Positions 12,400-24,796 of a DNA stretch of 63,641 bases are shown here, in pieces. A model generated the notes under the pieces. That model did no database searches, was not told the DNA's origin, and was given only the letters and a program-made list of their open reading frames with translations. The translations under genes were made by a program, and so were the position numbers. Numbering within the stretch: the first letter of the stretch is position 1; each line of letters opens with the position of its first letter. Source of the DNA: Chromera velia (lineage: Eukaryota > Sar > Chromeraceae); contig JAHBMJ010005130.1 of NCBI GenBank assembly GCA_018398765.1, positions 45,258-108,898 on the forward strand, written 5' to 3'.

Positions 12400-15300
12400 A
12401 AGAGCGGAAGGTTTCGGGGGTCAGACAAAGCTTTGGGGGATGGTGCTTCGTTGACGAGTCTAGATTTCCTGTCTGTGCAAGTGCATGGATGGAGACGGGC
12501 ACATAGCCGCAGAGGAAAACAAAAACAAAAACTGAGCAGCAACACAAAGGGGGGACAGGGTCCTGACAACTGGCGGATGCCAGATTGATTGTGTTTCATT
12601 TCAAATGCGCAATAGTAGGTGCACATCGCGCGTGATCCCATGAGGCTTGCAAGATTTGATACAAACAAGTGGAATCAAGAAGGTCGGTCGGGAGAAAGCT
12701 GGACTGTGGCAGAGAATTGATAATTCATGGTGCGGCACAGGAAAGCAAAACACAGAAAAACACAGGAATCGACAAGAATCAAATATCACTCCTGACTGAC
12801 TGACTGACTGACATCGTTCTTCAGCTTCTGCTTGTTTTGAAACCGTTTCTTCGCGTACAGAACCGAGAGCATTAGCTCTGCCTCCTCCTCTGCTCCTGCA
12901 TTCGCTCCCGCCTTTTCGCCCCCCGCCTCACTCTCTTCCTGCTTTCCTCCTCTTCGAGGGCCACGGGACGAACTTCTAGGAATCCCTCCGTGCCTGTCCT
13001 CATCATGTTTATGCGCACCTTCCGATGAATTCAAATGACCTCTGGACAACCCACCGAGGGCACCCTCACCCCATGCGGCGCTGTTCAGTCGTGAGGGGAT
13101 CTGCCGCAGTCTCAGTGTCTGGCCCTCATGAGCTCCTTCATCGTCGGAATGGCTCATTCGTTGACGGGACACACTCACCCCCCCCGCAACAGCAGGCGCC
13201 TTCTCTTCTCGGAGACGCCAACGCCACGGACGGCGGCTACTGGTGGTTCGAGAGAACACCGAGGGCAGAAGGGAACACGCAGACCTGCGCATACCCGCTG
13301 TACTGCTCATACCCCCAAACATCCCAGCATGGTAGGAAGTGGATAAGACAGCTCGGGGGTCAACAGGTTCCCCGGTCTCACCCTTTTCTGCTGCTGTGCC
13401 TCTGACTGGCGGTCTGAAAGATAAAGTGAAGGGCTGACGGAGGTCTTGCCGTCCTGCTGCTGCCATGTCTGCGTCTGAGGGGTCAAGGGGGGGGGCTGGT
13501 TCGTCACCCTCCTCTTCTTCCTCTTCTCCTTCTGAACGCAGACTCAGAATATCTGCCGGACACGATCCAGTGGCTGTGGGAGGGGCTGCATTGTCTTCTT
13601 CTTCTTCGTCTTCCTCAAAATCCCTCCCCTCTTCCTCTTCTTCTCCATTGTCTCCCTCTCCTTCGTCCTCGGACGATGAAACAGAAACCCATCCTCTTCC
13701 ATCCTCCTCTAAACCCTTCTTCTCCGAAATGATATCTGAAGAAATGGAATCGGATACAAGCTCATCTTCTTCCTCTTCTTCATTGGTCTCAACAAACACT
13801 GAGGCCCCCTTTTTGTATACACCGACAGAGCTTCTCTTTCTTTTTGCTTCGAATCCATTCAGACTCTGTCGTCTCCCCATCGAAAAACTTCCTTTTCTTC
13901 TGGCTGCATGATCGGTTACCGGAAACGACGACGCAGTACTCTCTTCAACGAGCTTTTCTTTTTGATCCGCAACGCGCCTCCTCTCTCTTTTCCTCCCTGC
14001 CGTCAGAGTGCTTCCTCGCCCCCCACTTCTCTCCAAACCTAAACTTGACTCTCTGTCTCCCTTCTCATCTCCGCGAAAGGACATGCTAGAACCCCCCCGC
14101 ATCTTTCTTCTTTGCCGTCTCCCTCCAATCCTGTGAGCCACAAGTTGTCCTGAGAGACCCCCTCCCGTCGGCAGGGAGGAAGACGCACGGGACCCCCGGA
14201 GAGAGGACGAAGACAGAAGAAGATGAACTTCATCTGACATGCGCTCGTTCTTCTCCTGCGCAAATCAATCAATGACAAAAAGAAAGGACATGCTTCATAT
14301 AAAGTCATACGAGTCGTGCATCAACATTGGGTCAGAGGAGAAAACCAGGACAGAGAGAATTCGCTCACATGTTTTTTCTTCCTCTGCTGCTTGCGCATCT
14401 CCTTGATTTCCTTTCCAATGCACCAATTCGCTCTTGCATCCATCCATGACGTACCTGAAGCTCAGCGATCTCCGCGAGAAGTTCCGTTCTCTCCAGTTCC
14501 CATTCCTCCCTTGCGCTCTCACGCAGTCCGTCTGCAAGCTTCTGCCAACCGTCACAACACTTACAGGCTCCAGAAGACCCCTTCACCCCTCCCGCATCGA
14601 GCCGTGGCCCCGCATAAGCGTTTGTCGCACTCACAGAGGAGGAGGAAGAGGAAGACGACGACCCCTCGCCGCCCGCATTGACAACCAGGGTCTCATCAGG
14701 CCGCTCCTCACCCTCTCGCAAAATTGTGCCGCCTGCAGGCCTGGAGGAAGTTGAAGAGGAAGAGGGACCTCCTGCTTGGTGCTGTTGTGCTTCCTCGTTC
14801 TCTCTTTCTGTCGGGGGAGCCGGAGGGTTTTCAGTGGAAGTGGAGGGAAAGGCGAGACCGCACACGCACGCGCACTTCGCTTTGAGGATTTCTGCCTGGA
14901 GTTTCATCAGCTGTTCTCTCAATATGCGCACCTGCATGCAGGAAGCGAAACACAAAGAAAGATAAAGAGAAAGTGAAACAGAAAGAACGAGCAATCGACA
15001 CAAAGGTAGAAAAGCAGAATGCAAAGACTGGCTCCAAAAGAGCCCATCACAGAGACAGAGAGAAATGAGCTCACAGTTTACCAAACAAGAACCATCTGTT
15101 CGCAAAAAAATGAGAAGAGCATACCCCACTCCACCCCTATAGCCAGCTCTCGTTCTTCCCTTCTGATTCCCCCCCCCCCCNGGGGGACGAGTGACTCTCT
15201 CCCCCCCAAAAGAAAAAACAAATCCACTTTCTGGCTCAGAGAACTTCCCTGCCTGCCTGTCTGTTTTATTTCCCTCCACACTCTTTACTCACTGACCTCT

Positions 15301-18005
15301 GCCCCAACGCCCCCCTCGTTGACGACGGGTCTGTTCCTGATGTTCCGTGCTCTGTCTGCGTACATGAGCGTGTTCAGCGACTCCGAGTAGTTCGCGTCTG
15401 CCGGGGAGATGCACGCAATCATGATCGTGCGGCTGTTTCCACCCAGCGAATCCTGCAGTGCATGACGGAATTAAGGGGGGTAAGACATTTGCCAGGGGAG
15501 AGGCATCAGTAGATATAGCGAACAGAGAAAAACACACGCAGAAAAAGAGGGGGAGACTGGAGAGAAGGACGACATGCTCTCTAAATCACAGGGCATAAAA
15601 ATAAAAGAAAGAGAAGCTGTCAAGACAGGAACGAAGGGGAGGACAGAAAAGGATCCGGCGAGACCAACAAAAGAATGAAGAAAGACAGGAAGGAGGAATA
15701 TCATCAGCGTTGAATGAACCAGAGAGGAGAGAAGAAGGACATCATGTCATTCCCCAAACCTCCACCAGTCTTCCTCTCAAAAACACACCCATCCCTACCC
15801 AACTACCAATCCAATGCATTACCTGAAGCAGCCTCGTAAGTTTGCTGTCTCTGTACCGTACGTGAGGATGCCCCCCTGCCCTGGTTCCTCCGTGTCTCTG
15901 CACACAAAGAAAGAAATCACACGGACGGTCACACACACTCTACGGCAATGCGTTCCTACGGCCCCGATGGCATCCTTAAGACACACACACACACACACAC
16001 ACACACGCACGCACGCACGCACACACAACGTGCCGCCCCTCCTTTCCCTTTCCCATCCCCTATGACCAACGCATGCAGTGGCTTCAACACACCAGCTGAC
16101 CCCGACCTGGAGAGCCTGCACTCCATCATTTTCTCTCTCCTCAATTCCTTCCCCCAAACCCCTTGTCTCTCTCTCTTTCTGTACTTCCCCTCATCACCTC
16201 AATAAACTTGTCTTCGTCTCATCAAGCCAAGCCAAGCCAAGCCAAGCCAAGCAAAGCAAATCTCTCTCCGAACAGCTCTGACTGACTGACGGACTAACCG
16301 ACCTTCGAGGGAGAAGGGGAGCGAAAAGTCCTCCATCTGCCCCCCGAGCCACCCGCGGCTCCCGGTCCCCCCCCTCCCCTCCGAGCCCCACCTCCCAGTA
16401 CAGAGATCACATTCCCGAGTGCCAGAAGTCCCTTGTTGATGTGCACACCCTCCTGGAACCTCAACCCCGTGCTCCCCGTCTTCTTGGCACGTTCCGATCT
16501 GCACACCCACCAGGATTCATTTCCAGCACATCGCATTCATGCACGCACTCAGACAGACAGATGCAGAGGAAGGCAAAAAGCCCACTTGAACAATGTCCAA
16601 TTGAAACAAAACAAAACGCTCGTTGAAAGGGCGGAACAGACGCTGCCCAAAAGAGAAAGCAGCACGCCTGCAAAAGAAAAGAGCACGAGTGCAAGCTGCG
16701 AAGTTCTTCATTTCCTTTCTCTTCACTTCTTTTTGCTCCTGTTCCAGTTTCCCCCTTTGCAGCCCAGAGGAACGCTGGAACAGCGCACAAGCGGATAGGG
16801 GTTGTATGCGAGCATTCACTCATTCAGAGAGAACGAACGAGCTTGGCTGGCCGGAGAAAGGGAACGTGACAGAAGCAGAACAGACGAACAGAAAGGGAGA
16901 GGGCTCACCCGGCTAAGTCGACCAGTCGAATCTTCGCCCTCAGACAGCGGGTGCTGCCTCCCGACTTCTGCTGCGTGGTGGGAGACGGGGAGGTTGCTGG
17001 GGGTGTCTTGTTCACAGGAGTGCTTGCGGTGCCGTCCTTTTCTTGTTCGTCGTCTCCCTTCTCTCCTCCTTCTTCCTCTTTGTCTCCTTCCCCCTCGCCC
17101 TTGTCGTCTTCGTTCGATTTCGATGGCGCAGGGACGTCGGCAAACGAAGCGGTCAAAGAGAGAGTAAATACTGCATGCGAGCGGCTGCAAAAAGAAAAAA
17201 CACACACATGCCCCATTTGGACAATACGGTGACACGCAAGAAAAGGTCAATGCATTTCACTTTTGTCACGCAGTCTTGTTTAAGGGGCCTTCTTTCCGTC
17301 CTCTGGGATGAAAGATGTAAAAGAAATGACAGGTGTCTGGACTGATGGAGCAAAACCCGGAAAGGCGGAAAATAATTTTCTCACAAAATTTGAGTCGGAC
17401 TTTTTTATGCACGTAAAAATCTCCCTCCTTCTTGTGGTTGTTCCCTTGTGTCCTTTCTCTTTTTTTCGTTGCTTCCACGTTTCTGTCTCTCTGACGGTCT
17501 GCGTCTCGCCGCATGAGCTGAAAGAATTCGTCTAGAAGAACCTGATCGACATTTGCAGAAGGAATCGAGCTTGCCGGTCTGCCTGGCTGGCTGCCTGGCC
17601 GACCTTGAGTGTTGGTTCATTTTGGTTGCCCCAGAGCTTCTGACAGCAGACCCCCTCTCGATGAGGGAAGTGACGTCCTCCGGACTCTTCACCTGAATTG
17701 GGGATGCAGAGGGTGAGAGGGGGGGGAGAGGGAGGGGGTGTGAGAGTAGGTAAAGCTTCTTCATTCACTTCATTTGTTCCCTTTCTCTCGATGTCTACGC
17801 GACCTCTTCCATTCGCTCGATAGCCAATAAAGCCCTCCACTTCTGTCCGTTCCATCCATCCATTCAACATCCTTGTCACCACCTTGAAACTTCCTTTCTT
17901 CCCTTCCCGACTGACTGACTGACTGACGTCCTCTTCCCGCACTCCCACGAGTGTCTGCTCTCCACTCGGGGTCTCCCGAATCAGAATCGGCCTGCACACA
18001 CACTC

Positions 18006-18043
<38 letters not shown>

Positions 18044-18048
18044 GCACA

Positions 18049-18081
<33 letters not shown>

Positions 18082-19031
18082 GCACACACACACACACAGG
18101 CAGGGCGGACACACAGACGGAGACAGATGGATAGGTGGACAGAAAGACAAAACCATTTCTCCTCCTTCGACGGACAATCGCTGCTCGTCTTCGTCTCTGT
18201 TTCTGTTGCCTAAGACAACTGACAGGCGGACAGACAGGTAGACCGGCAGGTAGGAAGGCAGGTCAGCAGTCAGCCGGACGGACAGGGAAGATGGGGGACA
18301 GAGGAAGAAAGCCCACAGAAGAAGCAAAAGTAACCCAAAGGCTCGTGTGTATCTATAATTGTGCAATGCATCCTCATGACTGCTGACGGTTGGAAGTCCC
18401 TTGAGGAAGGAGCCACTAGGAGATCCCGGAACTCTTCATTGTACAGTTCCACATACGAACACCGGACTCGAAACTCCGGTGCCATCTCCCCGGACACAAA
18501 GGCCCTCTCGGCACGTGACCGCATTTCCTCAAAAATTGTTTTGACAATTCGAGGAACGATACCGACCGTGTCGTCTGTCTGGCTGCTCAACGGTTTTCCT
18601 GGGTCCCCATTCATTGTGTACGTCTTCCCAGACCCAGTTTGACCGTATGCCAACAAAGTCGCGTTGAGTCCTTTGAAGAGCCCCGCAACCAGAGGCAGTG
18701 CACACTCAGCAGTCACATGATCTTGTATGGAGTTCTGATCAAATACAAAGTCGTATGTAAATCCCCGGCTGGAACCAATGACCACCTGCCTTTCTTCTTT
18801 GTGGACTGCAACACATGTGTCGCAATTCTCCTTCATCTCCTTCTCATTCATGGGACGCACTCGCACTGCCACCCTGACACGGCTCTCAAGGTCCTCCTCG
18901 AAGGAAGACTCCAACTTGCTCTTCCCTCCAGTCGTCAGGGCAGAAGCATCGTTCCTCTCCGTAGGCGGGGTCGAGAGAGCCTTCCCCCTGCCTGCCAGAA
19001 CAGGAGTGGCGCTCAATTTATTTGTGGTCAT
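4773..19031 (-). CDS. Kinesin-4/KIF21-type motor protein, 19 exons, 2,873 residues
   Basis: Exons (descending): 19031-18388, 17991-17928, 17692-17604, 17184-16909, 16498-16303, 15897-15823, 15452-15297, 14931-14455, 14410-14369, 14255-12813, 12346-12257, 12162-12068, 11704-11006, 10658-10557, 10212-10093, 9784-9721, 9464-8424, 8137-7237, 6820-4773. All junctions are GT/AG and phase-compatible, totalling 8,622 nt with a TAG stop. The N-terminal motor spans about residues 50-490: [10 protein letters not shown]-loop GQTGSGKT (130-137), switch I NQHSSRSHA (262-270), switch II LVDLAG (353-358), [11 protein letters not shown], and [14 protein letters not shown]. The order and wording fit kinesin-4 (KIF4/KIF21), plus-end microtubule motors. 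Short coiled coils recur in the stalk (residues 501-660, 1155-1545). Exon 10, exons 17-18 and the tail are Ser-, Glu- and Gly-rich and probably disordered. No WD40 tail is visible. Exons 9, 11 and 12 have alternative splice sites, so their edges are less certain. Confidence 0.87.
15171..15186. other. Poly-C / N / poly-G assembly scar in kinesin intron 7
   Basis: A run of about ten C is followed by a single N at 15181 and then five G. This looks like an assembly join of two low-quality homopolymer ends. It lies in an intron and does not affect the kinesin reading frame. Confidence 0.7.
17998..18100. repeat. (CA)n microsatellite at kinesin intron 1 acceptor
   Basis: About 100 bp of interrupted CA repeat on the plus strand. 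On the coding strand it is a TG repeat that runs directly into the acceptor of exon 2, taking the place of a normal pyrimidine tract. Similar TG runs abut the acceptor of exon 11 (12347-12378) and lie inside intron 6 (15981-16005). Confidence 0.85.
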
Positions 19032-19939
19032 CTTTCAATCAGATGCGTGGGGTAGAGATTAAAAGTACCAAGAAGAATAAGGTCAATGGTCTTCGTGAAA
19101 GTGATACGACAAAGAATGTTGACTTGTTGGCCTTTCCTGGGCACCAGCAGTCAGCAAAGGGCTCTGTACACAAGGCTGCTGGCTGCTCGACTGTTGGAAT
19201 CACTTTTGGTCGTGCAACAGTACAAGTGTGACATTCTTCTTCGACTCTGGGATCTGATCGAAAGGAATGTCACTCACGGAAGGTCTACAGTACTTCGTCT
19301 AGGGCACAGTTCGATGCATACACACCTTGGAGTGCGTCATTGACTGATGAAGGAGAGAAGGAGGCTCGAAGATGCTCAAAGACTAACTGCGTGAATGAAG
19401 ATCGATCCAACGTGCATGTGTATCGATGTGTGCATATGTGTGCGACTTGCATTGGGGGGGCCGGGGGCTTTTGTGCGAAGGCCTCCGCGGGGCGGGGGGG
19501 GGGCGGGGAGGGGGGGGGGCGCGCGCCCTCGCCGGCGGAGTCGCCGCGGCCGGGTCCCGCGGCCCGCCCGGGGCCGGCCGCGGGGGACGCGCGGGGGGCC
19601 GGATTCCGCCGCCCGCGGAAACACGGGGCCCTCAGCCCTTCCAATTTCGACTTCGCTTGTGTCTTCTTTTGGTTCCTCATCTCCTCTCGTCTGAATAAGT
19701 GGCCACTTTTTTTATGCCTCGTAATGCCTCGAGACGACCATCTGTGCTGTGTGAAGAGCACTGGAAGCCGCATTTTTTCTCTCGGTTTTTGACTTCGATC
19801 GAGTCTTTGACCTGACAGTCGCGGTGCATCAGAGTGTCAGACAGCCGAAGCTGTTTGAGGTTTCGCTGGAATTGTTTGGGTCGAATCGGATCCATCGAGA
19901 GCGACATTCGTTTTGTCTACCCTTTTACTTTGGGTTCGG
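19032..19939. promoter_or_regulatory. Divergent promoter region with an extreme GC island
   Basis: About 900 bp separate the kinesin ATG (minus strand) from the ankyrin-gene ATG (plus strand), so both 5' untranslated regions and promoters must lie here. Its centre, about 19455-19623, is an almost pure G+C block made of runs such as GGGGCGGGG and CGCGGCCGGG, unlike anything else in the window. No TATA-like element or other named site could be supported. Confidence 0.55.
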
Positions 19940-22327
19940 ATGGCGACTGAGTCGGAGGTGCCCCCTCAGGCAGAGTGGGGTTCCCTTCTTCTTGACTTGA
20001 AGAAAAAAGTTGAGGAACAAGAAAAGACCATCAAAAACCTCCAGAGGTCCCTCTGCCACACTCTGCAGCTGTTCAGAGACTTGAAGACGACTGAAGAGCT
20101 CACCCAGCAGCTCTGCAAAGACCTGCCTTCACATGAGTTTTCCGTTTCGGAACGGTCAGGGGAGAACAGACAGCTAGATATTCCAGAGCCTTCCCCCGTC
20201 TCCTTCTCTGTCCAATCCCAACCCGACGTCTTCCTTTCGAAACTCGAGACCCTCAGACGTGAGAGGTCTGAGACAGCAAGGCACGTTCTCTTTGATGTGT
20301 TCTTCCCTCACTTGGGAGAGTTGGGGTTGCGGTTTCGTGAGAAGAAGAGGAACGCGGCTGAGCTTGTCGGTAGCTGGGCGGCGGCTCTTGGAGGGGCGGG
20401 CCCACAGAGGAAGAGCCGGAAGGGGTGGCTGGGTTCTCTGAGCGTTGAGGAGAAAACACTCTTTGCCTCTCTCACAAAGGGCCCCAAACTTTCTCCATCT
20501 CGTCCTGAGCTCCCGCCTTCACATTATGGAGGCACACATCCCCGTCTAGCCACTACCTCCGAGGCACTCACCCGCCGTGATTTCCTGTCTCTCTGCAAAA
20601 TTTTCCTCCAGGACCAAAAACCGTCTCTGTTAGCGTCAGAGTTGATGGGGCCAGTCATTCTCGGCAGGTCTCCCCAGGATGTTGCGAACTGTAACAGCAT
20701 GGCCGCCCAGGACATTGCGAACCTGAACCTGATCGCTCCCCTGGACAATCGGTTCCTTTCTTTCCGCAGAGATGTTCTTTTCCTTCTCTGGAAGGGGGCC
20801 GTTGGGAATTTGCGGGTTGTGGGGGCCAAGCGGTTCTCCGAGTGGTTGGAGAGGGCCTATTCCGTTGCAGACAGTGAGACGGTGGAGCGTATCGTCTCAC
20901 TGGGCAGCGTGAAAGTGGCAAGGCTTTTTGAGAGATGTTGTCGACCGCTTTGTAGTCCATTGCAAAGATTTTATTTGGTTTTGGGATTGCAACGTCTTTC
21001 GATCCCGCCGCGTGCAGCAAAGCACTTCGCACTCGTTCAACGCCTCTCCTTTGAAACAGTGCAGCCTCTTGTCTCGACGCAGGCAAAGAGAATCTGCAGG
21101 ACCTTAGAAGTGATGAAAGAATTCTTCAAAGCACACGGGGAGGAAGAGTGGAGGAGTCGTCGGTTCTTTGAATTGTTGCGAGTGACACCGTCTTTGAGCA
21201 ATTGTCTTGCCCCTCCCGGTCTGACGTGGTTCGTAGACCTAGTAGAGAGCAAGGTGCTAGAGACTCAAATCGTGAACAAACAGGCACATCCACTGTCGTT
21301 TACTCCGCCTTTGAGAGCTTGGGGGAGAGAGACCTAAGCCCCTCGCCGGGCTGTTGATCACTCCCTTCTGATTGCCTGTGCTGGGGGCTTGCCTCGTGTT
21401 GTTGCAACAGCTCTCAAGCATGGAGCAAACCCGAATATTCTCAGACGAGGGTTGTGTGACGACGATTGCATACGATTGGAAACTAAAGATTGGAATGACC
21501 AGCGGGAAGATGAGTGGAAGGTCGACGCTCTCGGTCGATCTGCACGTATGTGCTTCTCAAGGAGACCACCTGATGCCTTATTTACAAGATACTTTGCGTG
21601 TTTGCAGAATTTATTGCGGTCGGGTGCGAATCCGCGTCGGTTCTTCGAATACTTTCTTGCACAGTGTATATCCAAGCTTGCCGCACTTGCTGACCTCGTT
21701 TCGTCCTCGACGCCACCCTTCAGCCTGCAGTACACTGTGGTGCGTGTCCGTGTGCTTCTCCGTCTCTGTGCGGATCCCCTTCTTCAAAGCGGAAGGCGGT
21801 GGAAGGTTGGAGAGAAGGGAGGCCTGAGGGAGGGGGGATCAGAAGGAGAAACGGCAGATGTGGAGAACCGAAAACTTCTCCAAAAAATCGGCAAAGTGCT
21901 CTGTAGACTGAACAGAGAGTGCAAAGAAAAGACAGAGAGAGACTCGGGGAGGCATGTGGGGTCTTCGTCAGGTGTCAATCAGCCCAGTGACACTTGCGGG
22001 GCAGAGAGAGAGACCCCGCCACAGGCTTGTAGAAAGACCGTTGCAAGGGAAGATGAGCAGGTGTGTTTGTCTGACGTTCAACGTGAGTGCGATGGGGTGT
22101 CTATTGATCAGATGCTTCTGTTTGATCGCTCTTTGAGAGACGCGTGGTCTCTTGTTCAGAGATGGGCACTCCGGCCTCTCGATTCAGATTCTTTGAGGTC
22201 CATTCCAACACAAGCCGACGGAGTGTCAGAGGGTCATCCAACGAAGCAGAGTCCCTGCTTGCAGATCGAGGTTCCCGCCCACCTATCATCTTCTCTCTGC
22301 GAGTCGCTTTTTTTGTCAGAGGGATAA
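19940..22327 (+). CDS. Coiled-coil plus ankyrin-type protein, interrupted by an in-frame TAA
   Basis: A single uninterrupted frame runs from ATG 19940 to the stop at 22327, except for one TAA at 21335-21337. The first part (465 codons) has an N-terminal coiled coil (about residues 15-45, LLLDLKKKVEEQEKTIKNL) and a long unrecognised alpha-helical region. Directly after the TAA, in the same frame, comes an ankyrin-like segment (DHSLLIACAGGLPRVV, then LKHGANPN). Two weaker units follow (LQNLLRSGANP, VLLRLCADPLL). The ankyrin signature begins upstream of any usable ATG, so it belongs to the same gene. No intron that removes the TAA is convincing. Possible explanations are a recent nonsense mutation, a sequencing error or readthrough. 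No function is assigned; ankyrin repeats usually bind other proteins. Confidence 0.6.
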
Positions 22328-22736
22328 CAAAGCGCGTTTAAATGAAGCTGCATAACTAAGACCCCCAGTAATGTCTCTAGCTATACTCAGTGTAGGCTTC
22401 CAAACCAAAAGTTTCATTCAAGAATTTGAGGTGAGCTTGTAGCCTTTTGCTGACTTCTTTTAATACCAATATTTGCCAATTACTTTTTCGCAATTAATTG
22501 AGTATAGTTGATTTTCTTATTTTTTATTTTGATTGATTTTGATTGACTTATAAAATTCAATTGACTAATGAGTCAATGATTGCCGATGATTATCTCGATG
22601 ATGACAGTTTGCAAGAAATTAATCTTCAAATTAATTAACTAAGCCACTTAGATCGCCGCATATGTATGGAGGATACTGCTGCTATTAGCCTACTACCGCG
22701 AGAAAGAAAAACCTAGAGAAAAACTGAAACATTACC
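22328..22736. other. AT-rich intergenic DNA
   Basis: Composition changes sharply at the end of the ankyrin gene to AT-rich DNA with short TTGATT and TTAATT direct repeats. It probably contains the 3' untranslated region. Nothing coding is seen. Confidence 0.5.
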
Positions 22737-22989
22737 TAGGGGTGATCCCAATGTATTTATTTACATTAAAGTGATGATGATTTCACTTTAAATAAATAAT
22801 TTAAAATATTAAAACACTCTGAGTCAAAGAAGAAAATTTTACACTAGAACTGAAAGAAAACATCACTTTTCTATAGCGTTCTTTGCAAGATAGTTTTAAA
22901 GTATTTAAAGGGAAAATTTTAATGTTTACAGTTAAAGTGGGGGTATCATCACTTTATTTAAAAATTTAAGACTATTAGGATTACCCCTA
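22737..22989. mobile_element. 253-bp MITE with 16-bp terminal inverted repeats and TA ends
   Basis: The left end reads TAGGGGTGATCCCAAT. The right end, reverse complemented, reads TAGGGGTAATCCTAAT, so 14 of 16 bases match. A second inner inverted block also matches (ATTAAAGTGATGAT on the left, AATAAAGTGATGAT on the inverted right). The element is AT-rich, has no ORF and is flanked by TA, the duplication expected of Tc1/mariner-type transposases. It is a non-autonomous element and no transposase is present in the window. Confidence 0.7.
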
Positions 22990-23844
22990 TAAGATTAGTT
23001 ACGTGTTACAGAAATGTTGTACGGAAGGTTGTATTGAAACTACTATATATAGTATTGAAAATTATATATTTTTTGGTTTATGCACATGTAGTAATAAATA
23101 AAGAACTAAAATATCAGAAACTTGAACGCAAACTCTCTTTCCTTTTTTTTTTATGCAGTGTAGCATAAAGCTAGAGATTCATGCCAGAGATAACGGTGGC
23201 GATGGCTTCATAGTGCCCCAACGACAGCCGCTTTCCCGGGCCGCGTGAACTTTAACTTTCCGGGGCCGCATGTTGCGCAATAGCCTTTGAGATCTAAGTG
23301 CAGTCTCAAATCGTCGATTAATTATGCGCATGCATTCGTGTGAATCTGATCATGCTTCCCTTTTCTGATTGAAAGCTTGCATCACGGTTCAATGAGCGAC
23401 CTCCTGGTCTTTCACTCACTTCTTCTGACACTCGACCTTGCTCTATGCATTCCTTCAAACGTCTCATCTCAGATTAGTCTAGGTGTTGCGATGGTTTCTT
23501 TGTGTAGACGGACGAGCTAGTGAGTCAATCTCCCCTTTTGTTAGAATATCCGAGTCTTGATGTGATCGACCAAGGTGGCATGAGTCTAGGCCCTTTCGGT
23601 TGCAAGTCTCCCGACCAGCCCCACCTATCACATCATGTGCAGGGCCTGTATACTGGATCCGACTATAGTGATCCAGGTTTTTTAACCTTTCGAAATTAAG
23701 GTAAAAAAGCCTTTATACACCTATATATAGCTTCACACTACTTCACACATTCACATGCATGCTAGTGCCTTAGTACACCCTCTCTCTCTCTCTCTCTGTT
23801 TATCTATCTATCTATCACAGACACACAGACACAGACACAGACAG

Positions 23845-23889
<45 letters not shown>

Positions 23890-24796
23890 TGCACATACAA
23901 ATGCACACACATATGCACACACAAATGCACACACACACGCACAGAAACGGAAGAATGGATTTATTTTGACCCTATCTGAACTTTGCCGAATTGCTTACTG
24001 GACCTGTACTGGATTCGACGTCAGATTATAGCAGCATAATTCAGCTCTTCATGCTGTACAGAAAAGCAAAATGGCAACTCAGACAATTTCATATCATGGA
24101 AAACAAATTATTTGCAATACTTTTCGTGTCCCTGCAAAATCTTCAGCCCAACGACGAGGCGAGGTCCGCAAAATTTAGTCAAAACGACATGGGCGCTACC
24201 CCATGAGACACTCAACAGGTAAGACAGTGAACTCGACCGACACCGTCATGGGGAAGGAGACCGACTGGGTGTCACGTTTTTTCAGCGATTCCACTGAGAC
24301 TTGCACCCGCTCCAGGGTAGAAGAGAGGTAGGAGACTCAGTGCAACAGATGGTTCTGAGAAAGATGCATACGACCGCTTCGGTTATCAATCGACGCACGC
24401 AGGGGGGAAATTCCCCCCCAAAGAGGGCAGTTGGAAATTAAGGAGTGCTGTCAAAGAGAGGGGAGCAGATCAACGAGCATAAGCTATCGCAGAAGACAAA
24501 TGAGGAACAAGAAGAAGAAAAAGAAGCGCCCTGCCTAACCATCGAAGGAAATGAGCTAATCGCCTTCTTTCTTTTTTCTCTCCGCCACAAAAACCGTCAA
24601 TTTGAACAACACATCAGGTAACAGGGTGAAACCGGGAAGAGAGCCGAGGCCGAGGACTTCCAGAAAGAACCGTTGGGAGAGAGGCGGTTACGAACAAAAA
24701 AATCATCTGCCTGTGAATTTAGTCGGAGAAGAAGATGACACAAGAGAAAGAAAGAACCAGGCAGAGAAAACGGAAGTGGGTGTCACCTCTCTTTCC
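22990..24796. other. Intergenic DNA with a CA microsatellite
   Basis: AT-rich to about 23130, then mixed composition. A (TC)n/(ACAG)n/(AC)n compound microsatellite occupies about 23778-23945. From about 24200 to 24796 the sequence should include the 3' untranslated region of the minus-strand gene that ends at 24797. No exon is supported. A stretch near 23590-23620 faintly resembles a tRNA T-arm but has no matching acceptor stem. Confidence 0.5.

Noticed and set aside
18004-18366. Cys/Val-rich ORF on the minus strand
   Set aside because: It is a product of the TG/CA microsatellite inside kinesin intron 1.
19426-19698. Gly/Arg-rich ORFs in both strands of the GC island
   Set aside because: They are composition artefacts with no splice support or family signature, lying in the divergent promoter.
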